Shown here piece after piece: positions 8,410 through 15,389 of a stretch of 28,099 bases of DNA. Position 1 is the first letter of the stretch; every line of letters starts with the position of its first letter. The translations under genes and the position numbers were made by a program. The notes under the pieces are model-generated. The model made no database searches. It worked only from the letters and a program-made list of their open reading frames with translations, and was not told the DNA's origin. Location: NCBI GenBank assembly GCA_020425485.1, contig JAGQRL010000020.1, forward strand, positions 7,646 through 35,744, given 5' to 3'. The stretch comes from Rhodospirillaceae bacterium (lineage in GTDB: Bacteria; Pseudomonadota; Alphaproteobacteria; DSM-16000; Inquilinaceae).

Positions 8410-9126
8410 TCAGCCGCCCAGATAGGCGCGGCGCACGTGTTCGCTGGCCGCCAGTTCCGCACCGGTGCCGCTGAGCGCGATGGCGCCGCTTTCGATGACG
8501 TAGGCGCGCTGGCACAGGCGCAGCGCCATGTTGGCGTTCTGCTCCACCAGCACGATGGAGATGCCTTCCTCGGCGTTGATCTCCCGGATGATCTGGCCGA
8601 TCTCCTGCACGCGGATGGGCGCCAGGCCGAGGGAGGGCTCGTCGAGCAGCAGCAGCCGCGGCTTGGCCATCAGGGCGCGGCCGATGGCGAGCATCTGCTG
8701 CTCGCCGCCCGAGAGCGATCCGGCCATCTGCCCGCGCCGTTCCAGCAGCCGCGGGAAATAGGCGTAGACTCGCTTCATGGTGTGGGCGATTTCGACCGTG
8801 TCAGTCTTCAGATAGGCGCCGAGCTGCAGGTTCTCTTCCACCGACATCTGCGGGAACACCCGGCGGCCTTCCGGCGACAGGGTGATGCCCAGCTTCACCA
8901 CCGCCGGCGGGGCGAGGCGCGTGATGTCGGTCCCCTCGAAGCGGATGGTGCCGCGGTCGGGCGGCGTCAGGCCCATGATGGCGCGCAGCGTGGTCGTCTT
9001 GCCGGCCCCGTTGGAGCCGATCAGCGCCACGATCTCCCGTTCCGCCACCTCCAGCGAGACGCCGCGCAGGGCCGAGCGGGGGCCGTAGCTGACATCGATG
9101 CGGTCAATCGTCAGCCCGCCGGTCAT
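8410..9126 (-). CDS. livF: Branched-chain-type ABC transporter ATP-binding protein LivF
   Basis: This 238-residue ABC ATPase has Walker A GSNGAGKTT (about 36-44), SPEGRRVFPQMSVEENL, signature LSGGEQQ, Walker B LLLDEPSLGLAP and VEQNA, ending in RRAYLGG. It is the second nucleotide-binding subunit of the HAAT (LIV) importer at the inner membrane. Its ATG overlaps the livG stop codon (9123-9126, ATGA), showing translational coupling. It belongs to the livKHMGF operon controlled by the operators at 13064-13122. By eye it is clearly related to, but not a copy of, the truncated LivF at the window start. Confidence 0.95.
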   Translation of the reverse strand: MTGGLTIDRIDVSYGPRSALRGVSLEVAEREIVALIGSNGAGKTTTLRAIMGLTPPDRGTIRFEGTDITRLAPPAVVKLGITLSPEGRRVFPQMSVEENLQLGAYLKTDTVEIAHTMKRVYAYFPRLLERRGQMAGSLSGGEQQMLAIGRALMAKPRLLLLDEPSLGLAPIRVQEIGQIIREINAEEGISIVLVEQNANMALRLCQRAYVIESGAIALSGTGAELAASEHVRRAYLGG

Positions 9127-9896
9127 GTCACCAGCTCCGTGCCGAGATAGGCTTCGATCACTTTGGGGTTGTTGCGGATCTCGTCGGGCGAGCCGGCGGC
9201 GATCAGTTCGCCGTGGTCGAGCACGATGATGCGGTGGCAGATGTCCATCACCAGCCGCATGTCGTGTTCGACGATGAGGACGCTGGCCCGTTCGCTTTCG
9301 TGCATGGCGCGGATCAGGGCGCCCATGGCCTGCGACTCCTCGGGGTTCAGCCCCGCCGCCGGCTCATCCATCATGATCAGCTTGGGCCGCGAGGCGAACG
9401 CGATGGCGACGCCCAGCCGCCGCTGGTAGCCGTAGGGCAGCGAGCCGGCGAGATGGTCATGCACATGGGCGATGCCGACCTGCTCCAGGATCTCCATGCA
9501 CGCGGCACGCTCCTTGTTGCGCGCCGTGCCGGACGCCGGGGAGCCGATGATCGAGCCGAACAGGCTGTCCTCGGACCGGGTGAAGGCGCCGCGCATGACG
9601 TTTTCCAGCACGGTGCTGTCGGGGAACACGCTGGTTGCCTGGTAGGTGCGCGACAGGCCCATGCGGACGATGCGGCTGGGCTTCAGGCCGACGATGTTCT
9701 GGCCATCGAAGCTGATGCGCCCGGAGGTCGGCGAGGTGTTGCCGCTGACCACGTTGAAGCAGGTGGTCTTGCCGGCGCCGTTGGGGCCGATCAGCCCGAT
9801 CACCTCGTCGGTGCCGACCTTGAAGGTCACCTCGTTCAGCGCCATCAGGCCGCCGAACCGCTTGGAGATGCGGTGCACGTCGAGCAACGCGGTCAT
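9123..9896 (-). CDS. livG: Branched-chain-type ABC transporter ATP-binding protein LivG
   Basis: This 257-residue ABC ATPase has GLIGPNGAGKTTCFN (Walker A), SRTYQ, the LivG-type degenerate signature LPYGYQRRLGVAIAFA in place of LSGGQ, Walker B LIMMDEPAAGLNPEE and the switch VEHDM. It ends in IEAYLGTE. It forms the heteromeric ATPase with LivF under the LivHM permease. It overlaps livF by four bases at its 3' end and livM by four bases at its 5' end (9893-9896), so the three genes are tightly coupled. The unusual signature is normal for LivG and is not a defect. Confidence 0.95.
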   Translation of the reverse strand: MTALLDVHRISKRFGGLMALNEVTFKVGTDEVIGLIGPNGAGKTTCFNVVSGNTSPTSGRISFDGQNIVGLKPSRIVRMGLSRTYQATSVFPDSTVLENVMRGAFTRSEDSLFGSIIGSPASGTARNKERAACMEILEQVGIAHVHDHLAGSLPYGYQRRLGVAIAFASRPKLIMMDEPAAGLNPEESQAMGALIRAMHESERASVLIVEHDMRLVMDICHRIIVLDHGELIAAGSPDEIRNNPKVIEAYLGTELVT

Positions 9897-10900
9897 CGCC
9901 CGCCTCCCTTGCGGCGCAGCACCGAGGGGATGGAGATGAGGCCGCCCGGCAGCGTGCGCAGCACCAGGATCAGGATGGCGCCGTAGATGATGTGCTGCAG
10001 GCCCTCGAAATCGCGCAGCAGCTCGGGCAGCGGCGTGATCACCGCAGCGCCGATCACCGCCCCCCAGAACAGCGAGCGCCCGCCCACCACCAGCATGGTG
10101 ATGAAGGCCACCGAGTTGTGGAAGGTGAAGGTGTCGGGCGACACGAAGCGGATGTAGTGGGCCGTCAGCGCGCCGCCGAGCCCGGCGATGCCGCTGCCGA
10201 TGGCAAAGGCGATCACCTGGTAGCGGGCGGTATCAATGCCGCAGGATTCCGCCAGGTCGATGTTCTGGTGGATGGAATCGAAGGCGCGCCCGAAGGTGGA
10301 GCGCTTCAGCCCCCAGGCGAACAGCAGCACCGCCAGGAACACCGCGAAGGCCAGGTAGAAGAACACCGGCCGCGGCCCGAAGCTGAACCCGCCCACCGTG
10401 ATGGCCGGGATGCTGATGAGGCCGTTGGCGCCGTTCGTCAGGTCCGACCAGTTGAGCGCCAGCAGGGTGAACATTTGGCCGAACAGGAAGGTGACGAGGA
10501 CGAAGTAGACGCCCCTCAGCCGCAGGATCACCGCCCCCAGCAGCACGGCCATGCCGGCGGTGGCCAGGCAGGCGATGATCACGCCGATCGCCGGCGGCAC
10601 GCCCAGGCGCATGGACAGCAGCGCCGACATATAGGCACCCACCCCGGCAAAGGCGGCGTGGCCGAAGGACAGCTGGCCGACGGAATAGATGATCCACAGG
10701 CTGAGCGCGAAGATGCCGCTGAGCAGCGTCAGGTTGGCGATGTGGACGTAGAACAGGTTCGGCAGCAGGCCCGGCACGAAGGCGGCGACCACGCTGGCGG
10801 CGATCACGAGCCCCAGGCGAACCGTGAGACCGGTCTTGCCGATCATCCTGACCTCGCCTGATTTGGGGGGCGACTTGGCGGCGCAGGGAAACGGGGTCAC
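9893..10900 (-). CDS. livM: Branched-chain-type ABC transporter permease LivM
   Basis: This multi-spanning permease (335 residues from GTG 10900) has about nine hydrophobic segments and the LivM hallmarks YSVGQLSFGHAAFAGVGAY and LRGVYFVLVTFLFGQ, plus GLGGALTAHYIRFVSPD and LVVGGRSLFWGAVIGA near the end. The GTG start directly abuts the livH stop (TAA, 10901-10903) and has AAGGAGG six bases upstream. An alternative ATG at 10846 has a weaker GAGG and would give 317 residues, which fits other LivM N-termini as well; the start is therefore uncertain. With LivH it forms the transmembrane channel of the importer. Confidence 0.93.
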   Translation of the reverse strand: MTPFPCAAKSPPKSGEVRMIGKTGLTVRLGLVIAASVVAAFVPGLLPNLFYVHIANLTLLSGIFALSLWIIYSVGQLSFGHAAFAGVGAYMSALLSMRLGVPPAIGVIIACLATAGMAVLLGAVILRLRGVYFVLVTFLFGQMFTLLALNWSDLTNGANGLISIPAITVGGFSFGPRPVFFYLAFAVFLAVLLFAWGLKRSTFGRAFDSIHQNIDLAESCGIDTARYQVIAFAIGSGIAGLGGALTAHYIRFVSPDTFTFHNSVAFITMLVVGGRSLFWGAVIGAAVITPLPELLRDFEGLQHIIYGAILILVLRTLPGGLISIPSVLRRKGGGR

Positions 10901-11770
10901 TTACGCCTCCTTGCGGCCCATCAGGCCGGCCGGCCGCACCAGCAGGATGGCGATCACCACCCCGAGCTGCAGCATGTCGGCCGTCACGCCGCCGAGGAAC
11001 GTTGCGCCGAAGCTTTCGATCATGCCGATCAGCAGGCCGCCCAGCACCGCACCCGGGATCGAGCCGAGGCCGCCGAGGATGACCACGATGAAGGCCTTCA
11101 GCATCGGCGTGGCGCCGACGAAGGGGGAGACGGAGAACACCGGCGCCATCAGCACCCCGGCGACGGCCGCCAGCACGACGCCGATGGCAAAGGCGAAGGG
11201 AAAGATGCGCTCCACATCCACGCCCTGCAGCAGGGCCGCTTCCTGGTCCTGCGCCACCGCCCGCATGGCGCGGCCGGTGCGGGATTTCTGCATGAACAGC
11301 CAGAAGGCGCCGATCACCACCGTGGCCGCGACGATCACGAAGATGCGCGATGCGGAAAAGATGGCCGGCCCCAGATGCACCAGCCCGCTGACCACATCGG
11401 GCATCGGCCGCGGCGAGGCGCCGAAGAACATCAGCGCGCCGTTCTGCAACACCACCGAAACGCCCAGGGTGGCGATCATGCTGCTCAGTTCGTCGGTGCG
11501 CAGCGGGCGCACCACCACCCATTCGATCGCCGCACCGGCAACGCCGACCACGGCGATGGCGATCAGGATGGTCAGTGCGAACGGCACCTCCCACTGGGCA
11601 TAGGTGAAGAAGGCGACGAAGCTGCCGATCATGTAGAACTCGCCGTGGGCGAAGTTCACGATCCGCATGGTGCCGAACACAAGCGAGAAGCCGATCGCCA
11701 TCAGCGCGTACATCGCGCCGATGACGAGACCGTTCAGTCCCGCCTGGGGCAACAGGGCTAGAATGTCCAT
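10901..11770 (-). CDS. livH: Branched-chain-type ABC transporter permease LivH
   Basis: This 289-residue inner-membrane permease has the N-terminal LNGLVIGAMYALMAIGFSLVFG, the signature MRIVNFAHGEFYMIGSF, a cytoplasmic coupling segment SRTGRAMRAVAQDQEAALLQGVD and ILGGLGSIPGAVLGGLLIGM. About eight transmembrane segments are visible. It follows livK after a 60-base gap that contains a stable hairpin and is coupled to livM at its stop codon. It forms the translocation path with LivM. The ligand is decided mainly by the LivK-type binding protein. Confidence 0.95.
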   Translation of the reverse strand: MDILALLPQAGLNGLVIGAMYALMAIGFSLVFGTMRIVNFAHGEFYMIGSFVAFFTYAQWEVPFALTILIAIAVVGVAGAAIEWVVVRPLRTDELSSMIATLGVSVVLQNGALMFFGASPRPMPDVVSGLVHLGPAIFSASRIFVIVAATVVIGAFWLFMQKSRTGRAMRAVAQDQEAALLQGVDVERIFPFAFAIGVVLAAVAGVLMAPVFSVSPFVGATPMLKAFIVVILGGLGSIPGAVLGGLLIGMIESFGATFLGGVTADMLQLGVVIAILLVRPAGLMGRKEA

Positions 11771-11800
11771 CGGTCAGTACCCACCAAACCGGCACCTGTG

Positions 11801-11822
11801 GGGTGGGGCCGAAGCCCCACCC
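11801..11822 (-). other. Intercistronic hairpin between livK and livH
   Basis: GGGTGGGGC (11801-11809) and GCCCCACCC (11814-11822) form a perfect 9-bp stem with a CGAA loop. It falls directly after the binding-protein gene and before the permease genes, with no T-run. This is the place where other binding-protein operons carry mRNA-stabilising or attenuating stem-loops that keep binding-protein expression above permease expression. The role is inferred from position. Confidence 0.5.
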
Positions 11823-11830
11823 TCACGTCG

Positions 11831-12991
11831 CTACTCGCAAGATTCGAGCGAGCAGATGGAGACGACCTCGGGGCTGCCGTTGGTCACGCGGCCCACGGCG
11901 TAGGGCACGAACTGCTGGCGCGTGGTGCCCCAGATGTCCTCGCCGATCCAGTTGGCCGCACCGGCCGGGCCGACGAAGTCGTGGTGATTGCCCAGCTCGG
12001 CCACGATGGCGTCGCTGTCGTCCACGGTGCCGGCCGCCTGCATGGCCTGGAACACCTGGTTGATCGCCGTATAGAAGAGCGGGCTGAAGGCGTTCATGGA
12101 GTCGCCGTAGGCCGCCTCGAACCGCTCCTGGTAGGCCTGCGCCTCGGGCAGCGAGCCATCGTACTCCATGTGCACGTACAGGCCTTCGGACGCCTCGTCC
12201 CCGGCCACGGCGAGGATGGCATCGGTGGCATCGCCGCCGGTGCGGATGATGTTGCCTTCAAAGCCCAGCTCGCGGAGCTGGCGCACCAGAAGGCCGGCGG
12301 TTTCCGGCGGGCTGCCGTCCAGCTCGAAGGTGTCGATGCCCTGGGCGATCTGCCGGGTGAGCAGCGGCACGAAGTCCATGCGGCCGCGTTCGTAGAAGTC
12401 GATGGCCGAGGCATCGGCACCGGCCTGCTCGTAGGCGGCGGCGATGTCGCCCTGCATGGACTGGCCGCTTTCGTCGTTGGGGAACAGCGCCCCGACGGTG
12501 GTGCCGCCAAGCTGGTTCACCACCCAGGAGATCTGCGGGTGGGCGTACACCTCCGTCGGCAGCACCGCGCGGAACACGTACGGGTGTTCGGGCGAGGCCG
12601 CTATCGGGGTGAAGGCACCGGTGATGGTGATGATCTGGTTTTCCGTCGCCATCGGCGCGATGGCCGCCAGCGGGGCCGAGCCGAGCGGGCCGACGATGAA
12701 GGCAGCCTCATCCTCGTAGATCAGGCGGTTCACCGCCGTCACCGCATCGTTGGGATTGTAGTGGCTGTCGTAGGGCACGATTTCGATTTCGTAGGTCTCG
12801 CCGTCGACCACCAGGCCACCGGCCGCGTTGAGATCCTCAACCGCCAGTTCCAGTGCGCCCTGCATGGCGAGCCCCCACGCAGCCCCGGCACCCGAAAGCG
12901 GTGCCACGAGCCCGACGGTCAGCGTTTCGGCATAGGCGGGCGAAGTGAGGGCGAGAGCAGAGACGCCGAGCGCCAACATACCGGCTTTCAT
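11831..12991 (-). CDS. livK: Branched-chain-type ABC transporter periplasmic substrate-binding protein (LivK family)
   Basis: This 386-residue Peripla_BP_6 protein begins with a Sec signal peptide, MKAGMLALGVSALALTSPAYA cleaved before ETLTVG. The mature part starts with GLVAPLSGAGAAWG, then GALELAVEDLNAAGG, FIVGPLGSAPLAAIAP, and the second lobe VGALFPNDESGQSMQGD. The ATG at 12991 has GGAGG upstream; an upstream in-frame ATG at 13069 falls inside the operator and is rejected. LivK-type proteins bind amino acids, amides, aromatic acids or other carboxylates, so the ligand is open. Linkage to the flavoprotein and to the island regulator suggests that it binds the island's growth substrate. It is the first gene of the minus-strand operon ending at 6821. 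Two Cys residues near the C-terminus (ICSLESCE) are unusual and could form a disulfide. Confidence 0.94.
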   Translation of the reverse strand: MKAGMLALGVSALALTSPAYAETLTVGLVAPLSGAGAAWGLAMQGALELAVEDLNAAGGLVVDGETYEIEIVPYDSHYNPNDAVTAVNRLIYEDEAAFIVGPLGSAPLAAIAPMATENQIITITGAFTPIAASPEHPYVFRAVLPTEVYAHPQISWVVNQLGGTTVGALFPNDESGQSMQGDIAAAYEQAGADASAIDFYERGRMDFVPLLTRQIAQGIDTFELDGSPPETAGLLVRQLRELGFEGNIIRTGGDATDAILAVAGDEASEGLYVHMEYDGSLPEAQAYQERFEAAYGDSMNAFSPLFYTAINQVFQAMQAAGTVDDSDAIVAELGNHHDFVGPAGAANWIGEDIWGTTRQQFVPYAVGRVTNGSPEVVSICSLESCE

Positions 12992-13063
12992 GGTGTTCCT
13001 CCGTGTTTTGTCCCGCGTCGTAGGCTGCGCGGCGGACCCACTAATGATGAATTGACCGGCAGC

Positions 13064-13078
13064 CGTCAACTGTTAACA
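13064..13078 (-). promoter_or_regulatory. GntR-type operator upstream of livK (site B)
   Basis: CGTCAACTGTTAACA differs from the perfect 13-base core GTCAACWGTTGAC by one base (13065-13077). On the minus strand the gene-proximal half reads TTGACG, a near-consensus -35 box, with CATTAG (complement of 13041-13046) 17 bases further on as a weak -10 candidate. It is centred 80 bases before the livK ATG. Confidence 0.72.
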
Positions 13079-13109
13079 ATACACCAATTGCGGGTCTCGC
13101 ACGGATTTC

Positions 13110-13122
13110 GTCAACAGTCGGC
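13110..13122 (-). promoter_or_regulatory. Second, half-conserved GntR-type operator (site C)
   Basis: GTCAACAGTCGGC has a perfect left half and 4 of 6 matching positions in the right half. Its centre is 45 bases from that of site B. Alone it could be chance, but the tandem placement is matched by the paired sites upstream of the regulator gene. Confidence 0.45.
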
Positions 13123-13402
13123 AGCTTCCGCCACCGATTGTGGCGCCGGCAGGCCCCCAGGGAGGCAAGGGCGCAATGCGCGGAAACACTGGGTCTCATC
13201 GCTGGCGCTTGTACCAAACCGGCCACGCCAGCGGTCGGCCGTCGTGGCGGGGATGCGCGCAATGCAGACCCGCGCCGGCGCTGCCGGCAGGGCTCGCTAC
13301 ACCCGGTCGTGCCGGATGGCGCGACGACTGACCACCCCGCTACGGGACGGCGACCCAGTCGCCACCACACATCCAACAGCATGAAAGCATCCGGGAGGAC
13401 CA

Positions 13403-14383
13403 ATGCAGATCAAGGGCGGCCGTTTCATGGTGACAGGGGGCATTAGCCTCATCGGCTCGCATGTCACCGAACACCTGCTGGAGGCCGGCGCCGAAGAGGT
13501 GATCCTCTTCGACAACTACTCGCTGGGAACCACGGACATGATCGCGCACATCCTGAAGGACCCGAAGGTCCGCCTGGTGCGCGGCGACATCACCCGGATC
13601 AACGAGCTGTACGACGCGCTCGACGGCGTCGACGGCATCTTCGCCATCGCCGGGTTCCTCACCCTGCCCTTCGCCGCCAACCCCGCACTGGGGCTGACGG
13701 TGAATGCGCTGGGCCACGTCAACGTGCTGGAGGCGGCGCGTTACCGCGGCGTGAAGAAGGTGGTCTTCTCGTCGTCGGTGGCCGCGTACGGGGATCCCGA
13801 ACCCGGCCTGATCGACGAGGCGCGGCCGTTCCAGTTCGACGGCCTGTCGCCGCCGGTGGTGCTGTACGGCGCCACCAAGATCATCGGCGAGCAGCTCGGC
13901 CGGCTCTATTCCGCCCGGCACGGCGTGCAGTCCGTCTCGCTGCGCTATTCCACGGTCTATGGCGAACGCCAGCACTATCGCGGCGTCAACGCGCTCTACA
14001 TCATCGACACCTACGACAAGCTGATGGCGGGCGAACGCCCGGTGATCCCCGGCGACGGCAGCGAGGTGCACGACTACATCCACGTGGCCGACGTGGCCCG
14101 GGCCAACCTGATGGCGATGGACAGCGAGGTGACCGGAGAGTCCTTCAACGTCGCCACCGGCACGGCCACCAGCCTGAACCGGCTGTTCGAAATCGTCGCC
14201 GGCATCGTCGGCTCGGACCTGACGCCGGAGTACAGCGCCAAGGGCGGCGCGGTGCGGACCGCCGTCGCCAGCTCGCTGGATTTCTCCGTGGAGAAGATCG
14301 AGCGGATGATCGGCTGGACGCCGACGGTGTCCATCGAAGACGGCATCGAGCGGCTGATCCGCTGGCGCCAGAGCCAGGGTTGA
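13403..14383 (+). CDS. NAD-dependent epimerase/dehydratase (extended SDR)
   Basis: This 326-residue extended short-chain dehydrogenase/reductase has a Rossmann motif TGGISLIG (11-18; the usual form is TGGxGFIG), acidic cofactor-binding residue in LFDNYS (favouring NAD), GDITR, the active-site Ser region FSSSVAAYG (S124/S125), and catalytic Y155/K159 in YGATKIIGE. It then has SLRYSTVYGERQHY and the C-terminal VHDYIHVADVARAN of sugar-nucleotide epimerases. Such enzymes act on nucleotide sugars or, in catabolic clusters, as dehydrogenases or reductases of hydroxyacids and lactones. The ATG has GGGAGG 5 bases upstream. No polysaccharide genes surround it; it stands alone between the livK operators and the hydrolase/MmgE operon. 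A catabolic redox or epimerisation role is therefore inferred. Confidence 0.88.
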   Translation: MQIKGGRFMVTGGISLIGSHVTEHLLEAGAEEVILFDNYSLGTTDMIAHILKDPKVRLVRGDITRINELYDALDGVDGIFAIAGFLTLPFAANPALGLTVNALGHVNVLEAARYRGVKKVVFSSSVAAYGDPEPGLIDEARPFQFDGLSPPVVLYGATKIIGEQLGRLYSARHGVQSVSLRYSTVYGERQHYRGVNALYIIDTYDKLMAGERPVIPGDGSEVHDYIHVADVARANLMAMDSEVTGESFNVATGTATSLNRLFEIVAGIVGSDLTPEYSAKGGAVRTAVASSLDFSVEKIERMIGWTPTVSIEDGIERLIRWRQSQG

Positions 14384-14432
14384 CGGTGGGGACCCTCCGG
14401 CCGGCCGCCGCAACGGCGGGCTGGTTTGAGAT

Positions 14433-14447
14433 GGTCAACTGTTGACA
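14433..14447 (+). promoter_or_regulatory. GntR-type operator and -35 box (site D)
   Basis: The 13-base core GTCAACTGTTGAC (14434-14446) is a perfect palindrome, followed by A so that TTGACA (14442-14447) forms a consensus -35 box pointing to the hydrolase gene at 14566. No strong -10 box follows at 16-18 bases. This is one of the two best sites in the window. Confidence 0.78.
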
Positions 14448-14470
14448 TTATCAGGCGAGCCTGATTGCCT

Positions 14471-14520
14471 ACCCCAATGCCCCCCGAGCGCCGGTGTGCG
14501 CGCCGCGGGCGCATTGGGGT
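14471..14520 (+). repeat. Inverted repeat in the leader of the hydrolase/MmgE operon
   Basis: ACCCCAATGC (14471-14480) is mirrored perfectly by GCATTGGGGT (14511-14520), with an additional CCC/GGG pairing inside. The 30-base GC-rich interior can fold further. It begins close to the transcription start expected from site D and so would form a long 5' leader hairpin or a second protein-binding palindrome. Confidence 0.6.
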
Positions 14521-14565
14521 TCGGCTTGCCCGAACGCAGAAAAGAAAATCCGGGGGATCACGGGA

Positions 14566-15357
14566 ATGCCCGACTACGAGATTCATGCGATCAAATACGC
14601 CCGCAATTCCGATCGCACCCGGTCCCAGAACTTCCTTGGCGGCGACGCCCACGATGCCCGGATGGACCTGGACTACTTCGTCTGGGCGATCACCGACGGC
14701 GAGCGCACCTTCGTTCTCGACACCGGGTTCGACGAAATCTCCGGGCCGGCGCGGGGGCGTGAGATCTGGCGCCCGGTGGGCGAAGGGCTGACCGCCGTCG
14801 GCATCGACCCCGACACGGTGGAAGACGTCATCCTCTCCCACCTGCACTACGACCATGCGGGCAACCACGAGCTGTTTCCCCGCGCCCGCTATCACCTGCA
14901 GGAACGCGAGATGGCGTACTGCACGGGCCCGTGCATGTGCCACCACATCCTGCGCCACCCCTTCCACCTGGAAGACGTGCAGCACATGGTGAAGCGGGTG
15001 TTCGAGGGGCGCGTCCAGTTCCACGACGGCGACCGGGAGATCGCCCCCGGCCTCAGCCTGCACTGGGTGGGCGGCCATTCGCGCGGCCTGCAGGTGGTGC
15101 GGGTGAAGACGCGGCGCGGCTGGGTCGTGCTCGCTTCCGATGCCGCGCACTACTACGAGAACTTCGAGCGCCATGCCCCCTTCGCCGTGGTCGTCGACGT
15201 GGCCGACATGCTCAAGGGCTACGACACCATGGACCGGCTGGCCTCCTCGCGGCAGCACATCGTGCCGGGGCACGACCCGCTGGTGCTGGAACGCTACCCG
15301 TCCTCCAACAAGGGGCCGGGGATCGTCCGCCTGGACGCCGACCCGATCGCCATCTGA
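14566..15357 (+). CDS. Metallo-beta-lactamase-fold hydrolase (N-acyl homoserine lactonase-like), copy 1
   Basis: This 263-residue cytoplasmic MBL-fold hydrolase has a complete dinuclear metal site: H92-x-H94-x-D96-H97 (HLHYDHAGNH), H171 (WVGGHS), D192 (LASDAAHY) and H236 (VPGHDPL). It resembles the AHL-lactonase branch, whose members open lactone rings, but its place in a catabolic operon argues for a metabolic lactone. A Cys/His-rich segment CTGPCMCHH (119-127) is also conserved in the second copy at 20384-21175; the two proteins align without gaps and are identical at about 184 of 263 positions by my count. The ATG at 14566 is preferred over upstream in-frame starts because of GGGGGA 8 bases before it and alignment with copy 2. 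It is co-transcribed with an MmgE/PrpD gene 32 bases downstream, under site D. Confidence 0.87.
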   Translation: MPDYEIHAIKYARNSDRTRSQNFLGGDAHDARMDLDYFVWAITDGERTFVLDTGFDEISGPARGREIWRPVGEGLTAVGIDPDTVEDVILSHLHYDHAGNHELFPRARYHLQEREMAYCTGPCMCHHILRHPFHLEDVQHMVKRVFEGRVQFHDGDREIAPGLSLHWVGGHSRGLQVVRVKTRRGWVVLASDAAHYYENFERHAPFAVVVDVADMLKGYDTMDRLASSRQHIVPGHDPLVLERYPSSNKGPGIVRLDADPIAI

Positions 15358-15389
15358 CATCACCCGCAACAGAGGTTTGGACCGGACCC

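Larger units (their letters stand above)
12992..13402. other. 411-base divergent intergenic region
   Basis: This region between livK (-) and the epimerase (+) holds the tandem operator sites at 13064-13122 near the livK side. The rest (about 13123-13392) has no believable gene: the open frames there lack ribosome binding sites and family features. Small hairpins are present, for example GGCGAC/GTCGCC at 13349-13363. The epimerase ribosome binding site GGGAGG is at 13393-13398. No clear promoter for the epimerase was recognised. Confidence 0.6.

Noticed and set aside
13041..13446. Small open frames on both strands in the livK-epimerase gap
   Set aside because: They overlap operators or the epimerase start, lack ribosome binding sites and show no family features.
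14931..15389. Upstream extension of MmgE/PrpD copy 1
   Set aside because: The added residues overlap the MBL hydrolase in another frame and are low-complexity; ATG 15390 starts where family similarity begins.
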